From: VXNE01 sp965261535
GTDB lineage: Bacteria; Pseudomonadota; Gammaproteobacteria; Pseudomonadales; Azotimanducaceae
Assembly (NCBI GenBank): GCA_965261535.1
Contig: OZ253469.1
Span: forward strand, 1,674,001 to 1,738,000
Direction of reading: 5' to 3'
Length of the DNA stretch: 64,000 bases
Part shown: in pieces, positions 8,509 through 17,722 of the stretch
Layout: every line of letters starts with the position of its first letter
How positions within the stretch are numbered: the first letter of the stretch is position 1
Translations under genes and position numbers: made by a program
The notes under the pieces: generated by a model
Databases searched by the model: none
What the model was told of the DNA's origin: nothing
Seen by the model: only the letters and a program-made list of their open reading frames with translations

Positions 8509-9696
8509 ATGGCTGCCATAGAAGACTTCCGCGCCGAAACGCGGGCGTGGCTCGAAGACAACTGTCCACCGGGCGGGCGCGGTCCGGGACCAATCGCGGA
8601 AGCGGGCTCGAAGATCGAGACCCAGGACAAGGACGCGCTCCTTTGGCTCGAGCGAATAGTGGCGAAGGGCTGGACGACGCCGACCTGGCCCAGGGAGTAC
8701 GGCGGCGACGGCTTCTCCAACGACGAGTTCATGGTGCTGATCCAGGAAATGAGCCGCATCGGGGCGCGCGCCCCCCTCGCGGGGTATCACGGCATGTCCC
8801 TGGTCGGTCCCACGCTTCTCGAATTCGGCACCGGGGATCAGGTGGCGCGCCACCTGCCGCCCATCGCGCGCGGCGAAGTCCGCTGGTGTCAGGGCTATAG
8901 CGAGCCGAGCGCGGGGTCGGATCTGGCGAGCTTGCGCACGCGAGCGGTGGATGCGGGCGATCACTTCATCGTCAACGGGCAAAAGATCTGGACCTCGGGG
9001 GCGAACTTCGCCGACTGGATCTCTGTCCTCGTGCGCACCGGCCCCGACGTGCCGAAGCACGACGGCATCAGCTTCGTGCTGATGGATATGGATCAGCCAG
9101 GGATCACGGTGCGGCCGATCCGCCTCATTGGCGGCGCGTCGACCTCTTGCGAAACGTTCTTCGACGATGCCATCGCCAGGAAGGACGACCTGGTCGGCGA
9201 ACTCAACAAGGGCTGGACGATCGGCAAGCGTCTCTTGCAGCACGAGCGCGGCAGCATGGCCTCGCTGGTTGGCGGTGGTGCTGCCCCGGAGCGCGGCCCG
9301 AGCCTTGCGGGTGAAGCAAAGCGATACGCGGGTGAATCACAGGGTCGAATCATTGACGCGACCCTGCGCCATAAGGTGATCAAGCACAACATGAACGACC
9401 GTGCGTTCCGGCTCACCCAACGGCGTGCCGTGGAAGAGGCGCGCGGGGGCGGCACGCCGGGGCCGGCCACGTCGATCTTCAAGGTATACGGTACCGAGCT
9501 GGAGCAGGAGAAAACATCGCTGTTCGTCGAGATGCGCGGTAGCCAGGGCCTCGGCTGGTCGGACGATGCGTTCAGCAAGATCGAGCTGGAAGACACGCGC
9601 AATTGGCTGGCAAAGCGGGCCGCGTCGATCTACAGCGGCTCGAACGAGATTCAGCGCAACATCATCGCTAAACGCGTGCTCGGCTTGCCCGACTAG
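8509..9696 (+). CDS. Acyl-CoA dehydrogenase family protein
   Basis: A 395-residue FAD enzyme. It shows the middle-domain signature QGYSEPSAGSDLASLRTRA followed by QKIWTSGANFADW, the acyl-CoA and FAD-binding strands, and the terminal SIYSGSNEIQRNIIAKRVLGLP typical of the family. It catalyses alpha,beta-dehydrogenation of an acyl-CoA and passes electrons to ETF. Length is normal. Chain length or substrate is not determined. No ETF genes are near. It may work with the enoyl-CoA hydratases at 16894 and 22477 in a beta-oxidation-like or steroid/isoprenoid degradation route; this is inference. Confidence 0.87.
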   Translation: MAAIEDFRAETRAWLEDNCPPGGRGPGPIAEAGSKIETQDKDALLWLERIVAKGWTTPTWPREYGGDGFSNDEFMVLIQEMSRIGARAPLAGYHGMSLVGPTLLEFGTGDQVARHLPPIARGEVRWCQGYSEPSAGSDLASLRTRAVDAGDHFIVNGQKIWTSGANFADWISVLVRTGPDVPKHDGISFVLMDMDQPGITVRPIRLIGGASTSCETFFDDAIARKDDLVGELNKGWTIGKRLLQHERGSMASLVGGGAAPERGPSLAGEAKRYAGESQGRIIDATLRHKVIKHNMNDRAFRLTQRRAVEEARGGGTPGPATSIFKVYGTELEQEKTSLFVEMRGSQGLGWSDDAFSKIELEDTRNWLAKRAASIYSGSNEIQRNIIAKRVLGLPD

Positions 9697-9806
9697 CTGG
9701 CCGGCGATGGCTGGGCTCCGCCCGCTCGGACACCCTCCTCAGCCACCTACGGTGAGCGTGTTGGCCTTTCTAAAGCACAGCTTCAGGTGCCTTGAAGACC
9801 TCGCTC

Positions 9807-10691
9807 CTATGCCATGCGAGGAACCTTGGTGCCGGGCCGGGGGAAACCCTCTCGCGGCCCGGCGCGCAATCGCTCACCGTGATAGCGCCACAACACAGGC
9901 TCGGCACCAAACCCGTTGATAGCACCGGCGACGATGACCGTCAGTTCCGGCGAAAGCGTGAACGCGCCCGTATCGAAAAGGTCTTGGTGAAGCGCACATG
10001 GGGCCAACCCGTTCTCGACAACCGCCGGACCCCTCGCCTCGTGCCACTTGATGTGTGCCGCCTCTAGAGCCAGTGGCACGTTGTCACGCCTAACGGCCAA
10101 TTCGCAAACGGCGCAGCGACTGCCGTACGCCGCCAGTACACGCTTGCGAAACGCCGGATCCCTCCGGCGGCGGCGCACAATCACCAACTCGTCACCATCC
10201 CGTATCTCGAGTTCACGTGGCGCGTCTGCGGGGATTGATGTGGTTTCCAGAACTTCATCCTGCAAGGTTGCTGGAAAGTGGCACGCGACAAGGTACTCTG
10301 CGACGCGTACCGCCAGCTTTGGGTCGTCCCGAAACGCCGTGTAGTCGACCTCGGTCAAACCGCCACGAATCTGGTGGCGCTTGAGATCACTCTTGTAAGC
10401 GCCGCCCTCCGCGTTCGACCTGACAAGCCGAGGCCGATCCACTTCCCAGACATCGTCACGCTGCATGCGCCAGAACGGGTCTTCCGTATGAATTGTCTTC
10501 CGATGTGGGCCGAACCGGCGCAGCAGGTCCGCCAACTCCCGATCCACGAGGTCGTAGGACGCCAACCGGATCTCGCCGCGGAGACACCGGCCGATCGCCC
10601 ACAAGGCTAACAGCGGCTTGTGCGGTGCTCGCTTGTCGCGGGTCTTCCAGACATTCAGCGCCTTGAATCGTTGCAGGACGTCGTCTCGCAC
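9807..10691 (-). CDS. HNH endonuclease, phosphorothioated-DNA-binding restriction type
   Basis: A 294-residue protein with a GTG start at 10691. Residues 1-150 have the layout of the N-terminal sulfur-binding domain of type IV enzymes such as ScoMcrA: a KPLLALWAIGR helix, a PFWRMQRDDVWEV segment, and KSDLKRHQIRGGLTEVDY. Residues about 185-260 are an HNH nuclease (CAVCELAVRRDN, EAAHIKWHEARGPAV, NGLAPCALHQDLFD), with the expected histidine and asparagine metal site. This family cuts DNA carrying phosphorothioate modification. No dnd or ssp modification genes are in the window, which fits a defence role against foreign modified DNA. It lies next to three toxin-antitoxin genes. Confidence 0.75.
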   Translation of the reverse strand: MRDDVLQRFKALNVWKTRDKRAPHKPLLALWAIGRCLRGEIRLASYDLVDRELADLLRRFGPHRKTIHTEDPFWRMQRDDVWEVDRPRLVRSNAEGGAYKSDLKRHQIRGGLTEVDYTAFRDDPKLAVRVAEYLVACHFPATLQDEVLETTSIPADAPRELEIRDGDELVIVRRRRRDPAFRKRVLAAYGSRCAVCELAVRRDNVPLALEAAHIKWHEARGPAVVENGLAPCALHQDLFDTGAFTLSPELTVIVAGAINGFGAEPVLWRYHGERLRAGPREGFPRPGTKVPRMA

Positions 10692-10943
10692 GCTTCGCCT
10701 ATAGCCGCTCCGTCAAACGCCATTGTAGATCGAAGATAACCCCATCGAACTACCTAAACAGGTCATCTAGCGTTTGGTCTTGCCGGCCGGAAGGATGGTT
10801 GTATGAGCCAGCTTTGCCTACCGATAGCTGCCACGCCTCCGGTTCGGGCAGCGCCGACTCGCCGAGACCCGCACTGAGATTTGCAATCAGTTTTGGAGCA
10901 CTATATGATTTCTTTACTAACCGCTCCAAAATAAAGTCTGGCA

Positions 10944-11624
10944 ATGACTGAGACGCCTCGCAAGCAACGCGAACACTCCAAACAGACCGCCCGAACCCGT
11001 GCCGGTCAAACGAGGGACGATGTCGATAATGTTGGCGAAGTCCACGAACCGCTTGCCGGCTACCTCTCAATGCGGGGTATGCAGCAGGCGACGGCCGAGC
11101 AATTGAACGAAGCGTTACGGATGGTTCTGGACGCCATGCCCACGGTACTGTACGGGCCGTCCACCGAGAACTTGACCGAGCACGAACAGGCTATGTTGCG
11201 CGACGGGGGCGTCGATCTTTACACGGCGACCGAACGCGACCCCATTGCCGAGACAGCCTTGCAGTACGCCGCCATTGTCAAGACGAGTTTGACGACAAGG
11301 GACGTGGGGCGCCGTCTCGGTATTCCGGAGAATCAAGTCAGGCAGATGATCGCCCGCGGAACACTTTACAGTTTTCTGCTGAACAACCGCCGGCTCATCC
11401 CGATCTTCCAGTTTGAACGAGCTGGCCCGCTGGTCCCAAACATTACCAAGGTGAATGCGGCGCTCAGCGGCGACTTGCACCCTGTGGAAATCCAGGACTG
11501 GTACACGCAATCCGACCCCGATTTGTTCGCTGGAAGCGAAATCGAGGCGATCATGTCCCCATTGGCGTGGCTTCGATCAGGCGGCGATGTCAAGAAAGTC
11601 ACTCTGCTTGCGCGCCGCTTATAG
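10944..11624 (+). CDS. Probable antitoxin of a RES-type toxin module
   Basis: A 226-residue protein lying 30 bp upstream of a RES-domain toxin on the same strand. It has a charged, disordered first 40 residues, a helical middle part, and an excisionase-like helix-turn-helix (LTTRDVGRRLGIPENQVRQMIARGTLY) at about residues 112-140. Its C-terminal region ends MSPLAWLRSGGDVKKV, which resembles the toxin-binding end of MbcA/ParS-type antitoxins. Partner position and C-terminus support the antitoxin call; the domain assignment is moderate. It should bind the toxin and repress the operon. Confidence 0.6.
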   Translation: MTETPRKQREHSKQTARTRAGQTRDDVDNVGEVHEPLAGYLSMRGMQQATAEQLNEALRMVLDAMPTVLYGPSTENLTEHEQAMLRDGGVDLYTATERDPIAETALQYAAIVKTSLTTRDVGRRLGIPENQVRQMIARGTLYSFLLNNRRLIPIFQFERAGPLVPNITKVNAALSGDLHPVEIQDWYTQSDPDLFAGSEIEAIMSPLAWLRSGGDVKKVTLLARRL

Positions 11625-11654
11625 CACTCCGAACCCCACCGTACGCGGAACATC

Positions 11655-12293
11655 GTGGCCAAACTACCCCGGGCACCGGACCTTGCCCGGCTCAGTCAAC
11701 TCGACCCGGCGTTGATTGCCTTGGCCCCCGGTCAACTCCTGTACCGGGTTTATTCGCGAGGCGGGTCGTATCCGACGCATTGGAATGCATTTCGGCACTT
11801 CGGCCCCTTGTCGCGCGTTGACCACCACCTTCCCGACAGGCATGGAGATCCGGTCCTCCAAACGTGCGGAATTCTTTATGCGGCGACAGACGTCGCAACG
11901 ACGGTCGCCGAATTTTTCGAGCGTAACCGGCGTCGGGTCAACCGCTATCGGCGCCAGTCCTGGCTGGTCTCCTTCGCGCTGCACGGCGAGGTGCGCTTGC
12001 TCGACATCACGGATACTTTCCCCGTCCGTGCGGGCGCCTCATCGAAACTCGCGGCGGGGCCGTATTCCCATGCACAGAACTGGTCGCGGGGGTTCTACGA
12101 CGCCTACCCGGCCATTCAAGGCGTCTATTACAGGTCGTCGCTAACCGGCCGGCCTTCCATCGCGCTCTACGAGCGGGCCCGAAGCGCCGTCATTTTCCCA
12201 CGAGCGCCAAGATTTCATCGCGCTTTGGCCGATCCCGCCCTGTTGGATGCAATGCGCAATGTCGTCGAGGAGATCGGCTATACGCTACTTTGA
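11655..12293 (+). CDS. RES-domain NAD+-degrading toxin
   Basis: A 212-residue RES-family protein (GTG start). It shows the YRVYSRGGSYPTHWNAFRHFG N-terminus with the conserved arginine, the CGILYAATDVATTVAEFFERN segment with the tyrosine and glutamate of the active site, and the family C-terminal region (YPAIQGVYYRSSLTGRPSIALYERA). RES toxins of RES/Xre modules, for example MbcT, deplete cellular NAD+. The upstream gene is its presumed antitoxin. A second, shorter RES toxin occurs at 32062 with a different antitoxin type, so the two modules are probably independent acquisitions. Confidence 0.82.
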   Translation: MAKLPRAPDLARLSQLDPALIALAPGQLLYRVYSRGGSYPTHWNAFRHFGPLSRVDHHLPDRHGDPVLQTCGILYAATDVATTVAEFFERNRRRVNRYRRQSWLVSFALHGEVRLLDITDTFPVRAGASSKLAAGPYSHAQNWSRGFYDAYPAIQGVYYRSSLTGRPSIALYERARSAVIFPRAPRFHRALADPALLDAMRNVVEEIGYTLL

Positions 12294-12402
12294 ATGCGGG
12301 CCAGAAGCGTCACCGATAGCGAACGCGGTAACGCCCGCAACCCGACCCTTCGGAGTAGCGGTCGTCCAGGGGCCTTCAGGCCCATCGGCTCGGGCAATTC
12401 CC

Positions 12403-12431
12403 TTGACGATGCGTACGTTATCCCGTACCTT
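12403..12431 (+). promoter_or_regulatory. Putative sigma-70 promoter and operator of yefM-yoeB
   Basis: A -35-like TTGACG (12403-12408) and a -10-like TACCTT (12426-12431) are separated by 17 bp, and the yefM start codon follows 27 bases later. The spacer holds repeated GTAC tetramers (CGTACG and CCGTAC), reminiscent of the TGTACA half-sites bound by YefM proteins. Autoregulation is inferred from the family. Confidence 0.45.
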
Positions 12432-12458
12432 CAAGCCTTTGCGAGGAAGCGATCAGGC

Positions 12459-12701
12459 ATGACCACCATCACTGCAACCGAGGCCCGGGCAAACCTTTAC
12501 CGGCTGATGGACGCTGCGGCAGAATCCCACGAACCGGTGTTGATTACCGGCAAGAGGACCCGCGCTGTCCTCGTTCCGGAAGAAGATTGGAGGGCCATAC
12601 AGGAGACGTTGTTCCTGCTCGCCGTTCCAGGCATGCGCGAATCCATTCGGGAGGGTATGGAGACAGGCATCGAGGATTGCAGCGAGGAACTGGATTGGTG
12701 A
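12459..12701 (+). CDS. yefM: Antitoxin of the Phd/YefM family
   Basis: An 80-residue protein starting MTTITATEARANLYRLMD, the standard Phd/YefM DNA-binding N-terminus. It is followed by PVLITGKRTRAVLVPEEDWRAIQETLFLL and an acidic C-terminal tail that wraps the toxin. The ATG at 12459 is preceded by GCGAGGAAG. It overlaps the toxin gene by four bases, so translation should be coupled. It neutralises YoeB and represses its own operon. Confidence 0.88.
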   Translation: MTTITATEARANLYRLMDAAAESHEPVLITGKRTRAVLVPEEDWRAIQETLFLLAVPGMRESIREGMETGIEDCSEELDW

Positions 12702-12961
12702 GTTGGCGCCTCGCTTACACGAACCAGGCCAACAGGGACGCAAGAAAACTGAACGCAAGCGGGCTCAAGCCGAATACCCAGCAACTTCTGTCGATCGTCG
12801 CGGACGACCCTTACCGGAATCCTCCACCCTTCGAGAAGCTCGTCGGCGACCTCACCGGCGCCTACTCGCGCAGGATCAACATCCAGCACCGTCTGGTGTA
12901 CCAAATACTCGACGAGGATCGCGTCGTAAAAGTCTTGCGCATTTGGAGTCGCTACGAATAG
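12698..12961 (+). CDS. yoeB: Txe/YoeB-family mRNA interferase toxin
   Basis: An 87-residue RelE-superfamily ribonuclease. It starts at the GTG that overlaps the yefM stop (GTGA). It contains WRLAYTNQANRDARKL, PPPFEKLVGDLTGAYSRRINIQHRLVYQI and the terminal VLRIWSRYE. The Glu, Arg and His of the YoeB active site (FEKL, RRINIQHR) and the C-terminal YE are present. It cleaves mRNA in the ribosomal A site. The module appears intact. Confidence 0.88.
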   Translation: MSWRLAYTNQANRDARKLNASGLKPNTQQLLSIVADDPYRNPPPFEKLVGDLTGAYSRRINIQHRLVYQILDEDRVVKVLRIWSRYE

Positions 12962-13033
12962 TCATCGACGGCAGTCCAGATCGCTGTAGGTCCGGCTAAC
13001 CCGTCAACGGCGTTGACCCAGCGCCAACGGCAC

Positions 13034-14257
13034 TTACGTCAGCTCCGAGAAGACTTCTTCGTCATGCTCGCCGAGCTTCGGGGCGCGGCGCGAAATCTGC
13101 CAGGGGCTGGCGGGCAAGGGATACGGCGCGCCGGGATAGGTGATCGTGCGGTCGATGTCTTCGTGGTGCACGTCCACGTGAAATCCGCGCGCCTTGAGGT
13201 GCTCGTCCTCGAACGCTTCCTCGGGCGCATTGACGACTGCGGACGTAAAGCCTTTGCGTTGGCTTTGAACGAAGAACTCCTGGGCCGTGAGCGTGGACGC
13301 GATCAGCTTCATCGCCTCCCGTCCCGCGCCGAAAATGGCTGTCACCGCGTCGTCCTCGCCGATAAGGCCCATGTTGAGGAACCCTTCCCAGTTGGCGCCC
13401 ATCTCCAGGAACACCGCTTCCGGTAACTGGCTTTCGAGCCCAAGCTCCTTCAGCCATTCGTGCAACCGGGCGAACTGCTCCTGGTTGCGCGCGCCGGCAC
13501 CGGTCGATGCGAGCCGACCATCCGAGCAAAGCTGGCTGGTTTTCGTGGTTGGAGTGACCGACGCGTGGCGCCCCGTCTGGCGCTGCACGGTGGACTGGGC
13601 GGTGAGCCAGCGAATGCTGGAGCCTTCCGTCGTGACGTTCAAGGCGGCGTGCTGGCTGACGTCGATGAACTGGCCCTCGCCGCTGACGCCCCGATACGCC
13701 AACGCCGTCAACGCCGAAAGAAACGCGAAGTTCGCCGCGGTCTGATAGCCCTGCTGCGGCCCGCGCACCGGCGGCAGCGAGTGATCGTCGTAGCCGCAAC
13801 TCCACATCGGCCCGCCGCCGGCCAGGAGCGTCAGGTCGGTCGCCGGCAAGTCGCTCTTCGGATCGTTGCGGCCGAATGGCGTGACCGAGACATGAATCAG
13901 GTCCGCCCGATGCTTGATCAGATCGTCGTAATCCAGACCGAGTGTCGCAAGCCGACCGGGCGGCTCGCCTTCGATGAGGACATCGGCCGTGGCGACGAGC
14001 GCCCGAAATCGGTCCCGCCCGTCGTCGTCGTCCAGATCGATCACCACGCTCCGCTTGCTGCTGTTGTAGTGCCACCAGTACAAGCTCCGGTCCTCGCCGG
14101 GCGTGTCGTCGAGGAATGGCGGATAGCCCCGGCAAGGGTCGCCGCCCGGCGGTTCCACGAGGATCACGTCCGCACCCATGTCGCCGCAGAGTTTCCCGAC
14201 GAAGGCGATCGGCTCGCGGGCAAGCTCGATCACGCGAATTCCGGTCAGCGCGGTCAT
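13034..14257 (-). CDS. CaiB/BaiF-family CoA-transferase, second subunit
   Basis: A 407-residue class III CoA-transferase starting MTALTGIRVIELAREP. The N-terminus (GDMGADVILVEPPGGDPCRG) binds CoA. The catalytic aspartate is in GEGQFIDVSQHAALN. The ATG overlaps the stop of the upstream paralogue in an ATGA quadruplet, so both are translated together, as in heterodimeric enzymes such as BbsEF. It transfers CoA between a donor such as succinyl-CoA and an organic acid; the acid is not known. Aromatic, terpenoid or bile-acid-like substrates are common for such pairs. Confidence 0.87.
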   Translation of the reverse strand: MTALTGIRVIELAREPIAFVGKLCGDMGADVILVEPPGGDPCRGYPPFLDDTPGEDRSLYWWHYNSSKRSVVIDLDDDDGRDRFRALVATADVLIEGEPPGRLATLGLDYDDLIKHRADLIHVSVTPFGRNDPKSDLPATDLTLLAGGGPMWSCGYDDHSLPPVRGPQQGYQTAANFAFLSALTALAYRGVSGEGQFIDVSQHAALNVTTEGSSIRWLTAQSTVQRQTGRHASVTPTTKTSQLCSDGRLASTGAGARNQEQFARLHEWLKELGLESQLPEAVFLEMGANWEGFLNMGLIGEDDAVTAIFGAGREAMKLIASTLTAQEFFVQSQRKGFTSAVVNAPEEAFEDEHLKARGFHVDVHHEDIDRTITYPGAPYPLPASPWQISRRAPKLGEHDEEVFSELT

Positions 14258-15489
14258 ACGACGCCTTCCTCCCGCAGTTCGTCGACCTCCCGCGAGTTCA
14301 TGCCCAGCAAGCGGCCGAGCACCTCTTCGGTGTGTTCCCCGAGACACGGCCCCGCGCGCTTGATCGACCAGTCGGTCTTCGAGAAGTGCGCCGGGTGGCC
14401 TTCCACGCGCACCGGGCCTATCTCCGGATGCACGACTTCGGGCCACAGTCCAAAGTTCTCGGTGCTCGGGTCGAGATCGATGCGCTCCTGGGGTTTCTGC
14501 ACCGCGGCGGCCGGCACCCGGATCTCACGCAACGCGTCCTGGACCTCGAACTTCGTCCGCTCGGCCGTCCATCGGCCGAGATGTTCGTCCAGGGCGTCCT
14601 GCGAGGCGAGGCGTCCGTCGAGATCGGCGAACGCCGGATCCGCGCACCATTCCTCGTCAATGAGGTTGATCAGGGCTTCCCATTCGCCCTGGTTCCGGCA
14701 CGCGATGGCAACCCAGTCGTCGTCCCCGGCGGACGGGTAGACGCCGTGCGGCGCCATGGGCGGCCAGAGATTGCGGTTGCTGTCCGGATGCCCCGGACGC
14801 CGGGTCGGCCGGTGATTGACCGTCCAGTCGAGCAGCGCCGGACCGTGCAACGTGAGGGCGGCCTCCGTACCCGCGAGGTCGACCCATTGCCCTTCGCCGG
14901 TACGCTGCCGGTGGATGATGGCGAGCAGGACCGCCATCGCCATGTAGTACGCGCCGGTGTGGTCCATGAAGGAATAGCCCCACCCGGCCGGCTCCTGGTC
15001 ACGCAATCCCGACGCGAACGTCAGCCCGGATATCGCCTGCACCACCGGGCCCCAGGACTTGAACTCGCCGTAGGGTCCACGGTGGCCGAAACCGCTATGG
15101 GAAACGTAGATGATGTCGGGTTTCAGCTCCTTCAGCCGCTCGTAACCAAATCCCCACCGCTCGAGCACGCCTTTCGAAAAGTTCTCCGTCACGACATCGG
15201 AAATCTTGACGAGCTCGGCCAGGATCTCCTTGCCGCGTTCCGTCCGAAGGTTCAGCGTGATGCCGTGCTTTTTCGTGTTGTGATTGTTGAAGCTACCGCT
15301 GAGGTTGACGCCGCTCTTCCCGTCGACGGTGGGCGCCCTGCCGCGCAGTATGTCCCAGCGGCCCTCGTTCACTGGATCTTCGATGCGAATCACCTCGGCG
15401 CCGAAGGAGGCAAGCCACTTCGTCGCGCCCGCTCCCGCCAGTTGGCCGGTGAAGTCGCAGATGCGAAAAGAAGACAGGGCTTCGGGCAT
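14254..15489 (-). CDS. CaiB/BaiF-family CoA-transferase, first subunit
   Basis: A 411-residue paralogue of the next gene, starting at MPEALSSFRICDFTGQLAGAG (15489). It contains GAEVIRIEDPVNEGRWD, the NLNLRTERGKE-type segment (TLNLRTERGKEILAEL) and the catalytic aspartate in GEGQWVDLAGTEAALT. It is terminated by an ATGA overlap with the downstream subunit. Both proteins keep the catalytic Asp, so the complex may be a heterodimer with one or two active sites. The divergent ATPase gene starts 138 bp away. Regulation is not evident. Confidence 0.87.
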   Translation of the reverse strand: MPEALSSFRICDFTGQLAGAGATKWLASFGAEVIRIEDPVNEGRWDILRGRAPTVDGKSGVNLSGSFNNHNTKKHGITLNLRTERGKEILAELVKISDVVTENFSKGVLERWGFGYERLKELKPDIIYVSHSGFGHRGPYGEFKSWGPVVQAISGLTFASGLRDQEPAGWGYSFMDHTGAYYMAMAVLLAIIHRQRTGEGQWVDLAGTEAALTLHGPALLDWTVNHRPTRRPGHPDSNRNLWPPMAPHGVYPSAGDDDWVAIACRNQGEWEALINLIDEEWCADPAFADLDGRLASQDALDEHLGRWTAERTKFEVQDALREIRVPAAAVQKPQERIDLDPSTENFGLWPEVVHPEIGPVRVEGHPAHFSKTDWSIKRAGPCLGEHTEEVLGRLLGMNSREVDELREEGVV

Positions 15490-15627
15490 GGGTAAGGTTC
15501 TCAAGAGCGGCTTCTCGGTTATCTTACGCGATGGCGTGGACGTAATTCGTCCCGCCAAAAACTCAAAACGTGAAAATTCGATCAACAAGTTCGAAATTTC
15601 CTGTTTCTTTCATGTTGCCTTGCGTCC

Positions 15628-16800
15628 ATGCGCTATTTGCCTCGCCCACGGGAACTGCAGGCTGTTCGAGCCGGGCTCCGCCGTGCGCCCATCACGACAC
15701 TGCTCGGTCCCCGGCAATGCGGCAAGACGACACTGGCTCGATCATTGAAGGCCGAGCATTTCCTTGACCTCGAAGACCCGAGGAACCTGGCCCGGCTCGA
15801 CGAACCGCAAACCGCCCTGGAGACCTTGACCGGCACGGTCGTGATCGACGAGGTGCAACGCAAGCCGGAACTCTTTCCATTGCTCCGCGTCCTCGCGGAC
15901 CGGCAACGATCCACGCGTTATCTGCTGGTCGGCAGCGCCTCCCCCGAGCTGGTCAAGGTCTCCGAGAGCCTCGCCGGCCGCGTTGCGTATCACGACCTTG
16001 GCCCCTTTACGGTGGACGAGACGGTGGACGAGACAGGCACCCGCGAGTGGCGCAGGTTGTGGCTGCGCGGGGGGTTTCCCCGAAGCTATCTTTCCGAAGA
16101 CGACGCTGCCTCCGCTGCGTGGCGGGAAGATTTCATCCGCAGCCACCTGGAACGCGATATCCCCGCCCTCGGAATTTCCATTCCGGCGGAGACACTGCGT
16201 CGATTCTGGGTGATGGTGAGCCACTACCACGGTCAGACGCTCAACCTCTCCGAACTGGGGCGGTCATTCGGCATATCCGATCACACCGTCCGCCGCTACC
16301 TCGAGATCCTGAGCGGCACTTTCATGATCCGCCTGTTGCCCCCGTGGCACGCGAATGTCGGCAAGAGGCTGGTGAAGGTGCCCAAGCTGTACATCCGCGA
16401 TAGCGGCCTGTTTCACGCGCTGCACACCATCGCGACCATCGAACAGCTTGAGTCTCATCCGAAGCTCGGCGCATCGTGGGAGGGCTTCGCCATGGAGCAA
16501 GCGATCCGGCTGATGGGGGCAGTCCGCCCCTACTTCTGGCGCACGCACACCGGCTCGGAGCTGGATCTCGTGTGGCAGGCAGGCGGCGCGCTCTGGGGTA
16601 TGGAGTTCAAGTACCGGGACGCCCCCCGCATGACGAGGAGCATCCGCGCCGTCTTGCGGGACCTGCCCCTGCAACACCTGTGGATCGTCTATCCCGGCCC
16701 GGACCGCTATCAGATCGACGACACGGTCACCGTGCTGCCCCTGGCCGAACTCGCCGATGCAGCGGCCGATCCGGCGAGCCCGCATCGTCTGGCGGATTGA
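15628..16800 (+). CDS. AAA+ ATPase with DUF4143 domain
   Basis: A 390-residue protein. The N-terminal AAA_14 domain has Walker A GPRQCGKTTLARSL (about residues 26-39) and Walker B VVIDEVQRKPELFPLLR. The C-terminal half is DUF4143, with winged-helix sequence (LSELGRSFGISDHTVRRYLEIL) and then FWRTHTGSELDLVWQ and EFKYRDAPR, a PD-(D/E)xK-like D...E-x-K arrangement seen in this family. Such ATPases are widespread single genes of uncertain role, often in defence or mobile regions. No partner is apparent. Confidence 0.85.
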   Translation: MRYLPRPRELQAVRAGLRRAPITTLLGPRQCGKTTLARSLKAEHFLDLEDPRNLARLDEPQTALETLTGTVVIDEVQRKPELFPLLRVLADRQRSTRYLLVGSASPELVKVSESLAGRVAYHDLGPFTVDETVDETGTREWRRLWLRGGFPRSYLSEDDAASAAWREDFIRSHLERDIPALGISIPAETLRRFWVMVSHYHGQTLNLSELGRSFGISDHTVRRYLEILSGTFMIRLLPPWHANVGKRLVKVPKLYIRDSGLFHALHTIATIEQLESHPKLGASWEGFAMEQAIRLMGAVRPYFWRTHTGSELDLVWQAGGALWGMEFKYRDAPRMTRSIRAVLRDLPLQHLWIVYPGPDRYQIDDTVTVLPLAELADAAADPASPHRLAD

Positions 16801-16893
16801 CGCAATCTCCTCCCGACCGGCGCGGGTGCGTGGGCCACGCCCAACAAAGCTAAACTTGAAACTCCCGATCCGGACGCGAAAGAGGGCAAGAAC

Positions 16894-17715
16894 ATGGCAT
16901 ACGAGCACATTCTCACCGAGACCCGGGGGCGGGTCGGCATCATCAGGTTCAACCGGCCGGAGAAGCTGAATGCCATGAACGATCAATTGCGTGAAGAAAC
17001 CCTCACGCAGATCGGCGTCTGGAATGAAGACGACAGCATCGGCGCGATCGTGCTCACAGGGGAGGGACGCGCGTTCTGCTCCGGCGCCGATCTCGGCGAC
17101 TTTGCCGTCCGGGAGGAGCGCAACCGAGGAGCCACGGCAGCAACGTTCCGCACCGGTCCGGAACCCATGAGCTGGACGGCCGGGGGCGGACGCGGCATCA
17201 CGCCGTTCCTGATGACATCGAAGCCGACCATCGCGGCGGTCAACGGCTACTCGGTAGGAGTCGGCCTGACCTTCATCCTGCCGTTCGACGTGCGCATCGC
17301 CTCGACCGACGCCCTGTTCAGCATCCGGTTCATCAAGGTGGGCCTGATGCCGGAACTCGGGTCCACGCGCCTGCTAGCGCAGCTCGTCGGCCTTGGGAAC
17401 GCGGCGGACATGTGCCTGACGGGCCGCATGGTGCCGGCCGACGAGGCGCTCAGGATGGGACTGGTCATCAAGGTCACGGAACCCGAGGACCTGCTCGATG
17501 CGGCCGTCGAGAAATCCAATGAGATCGCCAACAATCCGCCCCAGGCCGTGATGTTCGTGAAAGAGTTGCTGCGCAAGAATCCGCTGGATCCCGATATCGA
17601 CCGGGTCGGCGAGCGCGAAGGCATCCGGGATCAGATCGCGCGGCGCCATCCTGATCACGCCGAGGCGTTGGCAGCGTTTCTGGAGAAGCGGGAACCGAGG
17701 TTCGGGCGGGGGTAA
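16894..17715 (+). CDS. Enoyl-CoA hydratase/isomerase family protein
   Basis: A 273-residue crotonase-fold enzyme starting at ATG 16894 with a GAGGG site. It has the N-terminal FNRPEKLNAMN, the first oxyanion segment GRAFCSGADLGDF, and the second helix with GYSVGVGLTFILPFDVRIAS and PELGSTRLLAQLVG. A glutamate in PELGS is at the usual catalytic position. An insertion around residues 75-110 (VREERNRG...AGGGRGITPF) precedes the second oxyanion segment. It catalyses hydration or isomerisation of an enoyl-CoA; exact substrate unknown. Confidence 0.85.
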   Translation: MAYEHILTETRGRVGIIRFNRPEKLNAMNDQLREETLTQIGVWNEDDSIGAIVLTGEGRAFCSGADLGDFAVREERNRGATAATFRTGPEPMSWTAGGGRGITPFLMTSKPTIAAVNGYSVGVGLTFILPFDVRIASTDALFSIRFIKVGLMPELGSTRLLAQLVGLGNAADMCLTGRMVPADEALRMGLVIKVTEPEDLLDAAVEKSNEIANNPPQAVMFVKELLRKNPLDPDIDRVGEREGIRDQIARRHPDHAEALAAFLEKREPRFGRG

Positions 17716-17722
17716 ACGCCGT

